Below, piece by piece: positions 61,101-64,000 of a stretch of 64,000 nt of DNA. The DNA lies in NCBI GenBank assembly GCA_947495425.1, contig CANLYR010000001.1, positions 186,001 through 250,000 on the forward strand. The letters run 5' to 3'. Position 1 is the first letter of the stretch. Each line of letters opens with the position of its first letter. The notes under the pieces were generated by a model. The model saw only the letters and a program-made list of their open reading frames with translations, was not told where the DNA came from and did no database searches. The position numbers and the translations under genes are program-made. The DNA is from an uncultured Aquimarina sp. (lineage in GTDB: Bacteria > Bacteroidota > Bacteroidia > Flavobacteriales > Flavobacteriaceae).

Positions 61101-61689
61101 TTTCTTGTGCCCCACGAATTTCGGCTTTCTTAATTTCTGGCAGATCTTCAATTTCATCTTCCAGATATTCTGCAAACTCCTTGAGTTTATCTACAGGATA
61201 GTCTCCGGCAATATTTATATTCATGATCGGAGTTTCTTCAGAAATACTAAGATCGAAAACATTGGGTTCTACTTTGGCACCGTTAAAAGTAGGCCAATCC
61301 TCATTAGCTTTTTCAGAATCTACTTCGTCCTTCACCTTTTGCTTTGCTGCGGCTACCGTAAGTTCTTCATCAAATTCTACAGTGATAATGGCGTAGTCTT
61401 CTTGTGATGTAGATAAGATTTCAACTACATTACTTACATTCTTTAACTGATCCTCCAAGGGATCGACAATAAGTCGTTCTATATCTTCTGCGGTATTTCC
61501 TGGGTAAGGAACGCTAATGTATATTTTGGTTTCTTCGATCTCAGGAAAATTTTCTCTTGGCATAGAGAAATATGCCGAAAGCCCTAAAAACAGAAATATA
61601 GCAATCATTACGTAGATGGTTGTTGGATTATTTATCGCCCAGGATGAGAGTCCAAACTCCTTGTCTACTTTCTTTTTATTGACTTCCAT
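58192..61689 (-). CDS. RND efflux/HAE1-type inner-membrane permease
   Basis: This 1165-aa AcrB/MexB-type transporter expels substrates from periplasm or inner membrane, driven by protons. Family signs are the N-terminal signal-anchor TM, PREFFPEIEETKIYISVPYP-type start (here MPRENFPEIEE), LVDNGIVVVENVYRLMEEEG in TM4, and duplicated TM/periplasmic halves. The TM4 acid is single (VDNG rather than VDDA). Between the halves, about residues 505-570, two additional hydrophobic segments appear (LIRLSIILCGLGIFIIL; TLLIVTAILFWLYKYVL). It is the distal gene of the TolC-MFP-RND operon, six bases after the MFP gene. Confidence 0.95.
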   Translation of the reverse strand: MEVNKKKVDKEFGLSSWAINNPTTIYVMIAIFLFLGLSAYFSMPRENFPEIEETKIYISVPYPGNTAEDIERLIVDPLEDQLKNVSNVVEILSTSQEDYAIITVEFDEELTVAAAKQKVKDEVDSEKANEDWPTFNGAKVEPNVFDLSISEETPIMNINIAGDYPVDKLKEFAEYLEDEIEDLPEIKKAEIRGAQEKEVEVAVDIYKMMAAKVSFDDVINAIRNGNMTMSAGNMISSGQRRTIRILGEVVKPSELEDFVVKAQDGAVYLKDIAKISFDEEDKTTYAREFGHSVVMLDVMKRAGKNMIEAAEKIEVILNDAKENVLPKDLSITVANDQSAKTNNQVNDLVNNIIFGIILVVGVLMFFLGFRNALFVGFAIPMSMFMSFMILSLFGYTMNTMILFGLIMGLGMLVDNGIVVVENVYRLMEEEGMSRTEAAKKGIGEIAIPIIVSTLTTVAAFVPLALWPGVMGEFMQYFPITLSVVLGSSLFVAIFINSMLVSQFMNIDEKVLTVKQLIRLSIILCGLGIFIILVGGPVRALGTLLIVTAILFWLYKYVLKGAATVFQRKFLVWLENIYQRFLTFALKGWRAYGFVFGTFVLLFVVFAMFGASVGSQRTSVEFFPDNKPNQIVVYIEYPQGTDIDKTNAITKEIEQRVYAVVNDNEYVEDDNYNFLVESAVSQVGEGAGNPQTDGGSNAEMPHRAKITATMREYKFRKGKDSEILRQKVQENLKGIYPGVAISVEKDPVGPPAGYPINIEIEGPDYDELINIAEQMRNFINEKNIPGIEELKIDVNKGKPAMQVVVDREKAGELGVAAGQVGNQLRRSIFGEKAGVYKKDGEDYDIYVRFNEENRYNTSALFNQNITFRDQATGTLKEIPVSAVASQKNTSSFSAIKHKDTKRVVTVYSGLQPGFTDAGAIVSQIQTEMASFPNLPRDIKIDYTGQIEEQNKQMSFLMGAFFSGLGLIMLILIFQFSSISKPTIIMIAIFLSFIGVFGGILITGASFVIMMTMMGIISLAGIVVNNGVVLLDYTQLLIDRKKAEKDISKNELLPNEEVMKLIIKGGRARLRPVLLTAITTVLGLIPLAIGFNIDFFSLFTTGDPKIYMGGDNVIFWGPLAWAVIYGLIIATFLTLIIVPCLFFIVNRVKVRFSKKNVVEVPATAATA

Positions 61690-61694
61690 AACTA

Positions 61695-62861
61695 TTAGTT
61701 TAAAATTTTAACTTGCTGGCCATCTTTTACACTTCTAGCGCCTTCGCTGATAATAGCATCGCCATTATGAATACCTTCTACCACTTCTATGAGACCCCCT
61801 TGAGTTTTACCGGTTTTTATAATAACTCTTTTGGCCATGGCTATATTTTGTGCATCTCTATCAAAAGTTACATAGGTATATTGATCCCCTTCGGCATTTT
61901 CTGAAATGATACTTTGTGGGATGAGTATTGCTTTTTCGCTTGTATAATCATTGATTTTTACTTTAGCGGTAAGGTTAGGTTTTACAGTGCCTGCACTAGA
62001 AGGAATACCTACTTCGACCATAAACGAACGATTGTTGGGATTGATATAGTTTCCTACCTGTCGCACTTTTGTATTGATAGTTTTATCCAATACCGGAAAA
62101 TAAACGGCAACATCCTTACCTTTAGAAATGGTTGAAATATAACGCTCGGGAACTTCAGTTTCGATATACATATTATCAAGGTTAACAATACGTAGGATTG
62201 GATTTTGTCCTGCAGAAACAACACTTCCCTGCTCAGTAATTATGTCATCTATCACCCCTGAAAATGGCGCCCTGATATCAGACTTTTGGACTTGCTCTTT
62301 TATTTGAGATACGATTTTTCTTTTTGTAGTATAATCGGTCTTAGCTCTTAAATATTCTATTTCTGAGCCAATTTTTTGTTTCCATAAATTTCTTTGGCGA
62401 TTATAAGTTATTCTTGATAACTCCATTTGGGATCTTGCTTGTTCTAGTTGTTTGCTTAATCCTCCATCATCAATTCGTGCAAGCAATTGCCCTTTTCTAA
62501 CCTTTTGACCCTCATCAACATAGATTCTGATTAGAATTCCGCTCATCTCCGGATATAAAACAATATTTTGTTTTGTCTCTACGTTTCCCTGCAATTCGAG
62601 ATAATGGTTGAATACGGTGTCTTTTGCCTTTATGACCGTAACCAAGGGTAGTTTTTTTACGGTATTCAGCGTGGCAATTGCCTGATCAATTTGTTTTAAT
62701 TGATCAGCTACCGACTGCTGTTTTGCTACAATCTCTGTTCTCTTGGCACGCAAAGCCTCAAGATCTCCTTGCTCTATTGTTTTTTCTATAGACTTGTTAT
62801 CGTTACCACCACATGAAATAATTAGCAGAGATATGGATAATATGGTAAGTATCTTTTTCAT
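61695..62861 (-). CDS. RND periplasmic adaptor (membrane-fusion) lipoprotein
   Basis: This 388-aa membrane-fusion protein bridges the RND pump and TolC. The lipoprotein signal MKKILTILSISLLIISC leads to a Gly/Asn-rich start. A coiled-coil hairpin lies at about residues 25-60 and 140-180, framed by lipoyl-like halves (GILIRIYVDEGQKVRKGQLL; IRAPFSGVIDDIITEQGSVV). The beta-barrel and membrane-proximal domains follow. It lies between the TolC and RND genes with 5-7 bp gaps, an operon arrangement. Confidence 0.95.
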   Translation of the reverse strand: MKKILTILSISLLIISCGGNDNKSIEKTIEQGDLEALRAKRTEIVAKQQSVADQLKQIDQAIATLNTVKKLPLVTVIKAKDTVFNHYLELQGNVETKQNIVLYPEMSGILIRIYVDEGQKVRKGQLLARIDDGGLSKQLEQARSQMELSRITYNRQRNLWKQKIGSEIEYLRAKTDYTTKRKIVSQIKEQVQKSDIRAPFSGVIDDIITEQGSVVSAGQNPILRIVNLDNMYIETEVPERYISTISKGKDVAVYFPVLDKTINTKVRQVGNYINPNNRSFMVEVGIPSSAGTVKPNLTAKVKINDYTSEKAILIPQSIISENAEGDQYTYVTFDRDAQNIAMAKRVIIKTGKTQGGLIEVVEGIHNGDAIISEGARSVKDGQQVKILN

Positions 62862-62868
62862 AATATGA

Positions 62869-64000
62869 TTACTTATTTGTTGGTGTGTTTAAAATTGTTT
62901 CTAATTCGGCTTTTTTATTAATAATATCCAGCATGGCTTGCAATACTTCTTGTTGTGTGCTGTACAATTGTAACTGTGCTTGTCTAAGGTCAAAACTTGT
63001 AGAAAGACCTTCTGAATATTTAATCTGATTCTTTTTTTCGATACGTTCAGCCAGGGTTAAGTTTTGTTTTGAAGTATCATAACTTTCTATCGCAAATTTA
63101 TAATCACTAATTGCAGTATCATACTGAAGCTGTATTTCTTGCTGCGTTCTTAAAAAATCTGTTTTTGCTTGCTCTTCGGCTATTTTTGCTTGTTGTGTTC
63201 GAGCGCTTCTTCTTAACGAACTAAAAATAGGAATGTTAAGACTTGCACCTAAAATCGATGACTGAAACCAAGGGGTATCTGATTCTAGAAACACAAAATC
63301 ATTATCAAAAGCAGAAGTTCCGTAATTTATAAAAGCTGATAATTTGGGTAATGCCCGACTTTTTTCTAGCTTATACTCTAATCGGCGTTGTTTTGTAAAG
63401 AGGTCTGCTAATCTATAATCAATGTTATTTTCAATAATAAAGGGTTTGGAAGTGATAGATTGATTCATGTTTATCATAGATAAATCTTCGAGCGAATCCG
63501 AGAGTGTAGTGTTGGAATTAATACCTACGCCAATAGCCAAATTAAACATCTGCATTGCAATTTCTTCTAATCGCTTTGTATTGCTAAGCTGATTTTTGAT
63601 CTGTAGCAGTGTGATTTGCAATTGTTCTACATCTTCCTCTTCTGCAAGACCATTTTCAAAAATCTTTTTAGTTTCGAGATAATTTTTCTCTAGCGTAGCT
63701 ACATTATTTTCAAGGATTTTTACACTTTCTTGCGTAACAAGTACACTGCCGTAGGCGTTAATAACACCTTTACGAACTTCTAATTGTACTTTTTCCTGAG
63801 CATCATCATTATACTGCAAAAAACTCTTAGCGGCTTCTAAGCCTACAAGATAAGATCCATCAAAAATAAGTTGTCTTAATGTTGCAGTTGCAGACGCTTG
63901 TTGTTTTACCCCAAAAACGACCGGAACAAAAGTTCCAGGCTCACCTCCAACAATTTCTCCGGGTAAAGGGGTAACGGGTTGTTTTAATTGGTTCTGATAA
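62869..64000 (-). CDS. TolC-family outer membrane efflux protein (partial, 5' end outside window)
   Basis: This is the C-terminal 377 residues of a TolC-type trimeric outer-membrane channel. The helical repeats are visible: EKVQLEVRKGVINAYGSVL, SILGASLNIPIFSS and LSTSFDLRQAQLQLYSTQQE. The frame stays open to the window edge on the minus strand; the TTG at 63819 is internal, as codons continue through SYLVGLEAAKSFLQ and further upstream. The signal peptide is therefore outside. It is the first gene of the efflux operon seen here. Confidence 0.93.
   Translation of the reverse strand, partial: YQNQLKQPVTPLPGEIVGGEPGTFVPVVFGVKQQASATATLRQLIFDGSYLVGLEAAKSFLQYNDDAQEKVQLEVRKGVINAYGSVLVTQESVKILENNVATLEKNYLETKKIFENGLAEEEDVEQLQITLLQIKNQLSNTKRLEEIAMQMFNLAIGVGINSNTTLSDSLEDLSMINMNQSITSKPFIIENNIDYRLADLFTKQRRLEYKLEKSRALPKLSAFINYGTSAFDNDFVFLESDTPWFQSSILGASLNIPIFSSLRRSARTQQAKIAEEQAKTDFLRTQQEIQLQYDTAISDYKFAIESYDTSKQNLTLAERIEKKNQIKYSEGLSTSFDLRQAQLQLYSTQQEVLQAMLDIINKKAELETILNTPTNK

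Overview
The window looks like a chromosomal segment of an AT-rich marine-type Bacteroidota, most likely a Flavobacteriaceae member (Aquimarina-like is my guess, not shown). The reasons are the SusC/SusD pair, a eukaryote-like class Ia ribonucleotide reductase, A-rich start regions without Shine-Dalgarno motifs, DUF3109 and (probably) DUF6261 proteins, and typical Bacteroidota lipoprotein signals.

Positions 1 to about 30.8 kb hold the distal part of an extracellular contractile injection system (eCIS; Afp/PVC/AlgoCIS-like, also called T6SS subtype iv). In order: the 3' end of a tail-sheath gene, two unrecognised Cys-rich helical proteins, two gp19-type tube proteins, a DUF5908 micro-protein, a LysM baseplate adaptor, a VgrG-like spike, a PAAR tip, a gp25 wedge protein, a 1491-aa Afp11-like and a giant 2368-aa Afp12-like baseplate protein, a CIS tape-measure protein, and a two-TM membrane protein. 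Then comes the cargo zone: a 1054-aa eCIS_core (DUF4157) protein with a distinct C-terminal toxin-like domain, a small gene that could encode its immunity protein, a decayed 42-bp (14-codon) tandem-repeat relic, a vanadium-dependent haloperoxidase, a ParA ATPase, a short eCIS_core protein with Glu-rich repeats, and the AAA+ ATPase (Afp15-like). Two membrane/coiled-coil proteins on the minus strand close the region.

From 31 kb onward the content is mostly core genome: HupE/UreJ-like protein, dCMP deaminase plus S41 protease, MarC, DUF3109, nrdB-nrdA, dgt, a lipocalin-like lipoprotein with a decayed duplicate beside it, dxs, tadA, a cNMP/CBS/DUF294 regulator followed by a DEDDh exonuclease, a cold-shock protein, a ClC chloride channel lacking the gating glutamate, aspS, a SusC/SusD pair, a DUF6261-like protein, and an RND-MFP-TolC tripartite efflux operon that runs off the right edge. 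Several intrinsic terminators and palindromic intergenic elements are visible.

The most interesting part is the eCIS cargo zone. It combines an eCIS_core effector with a candidate immunity gene, an enzyme and a ParA ATPase inside one structural cluster, plus membrane proteins that could tether or release the particle. No tRNA, rRNA, CRISPR array or IS element was recognised.
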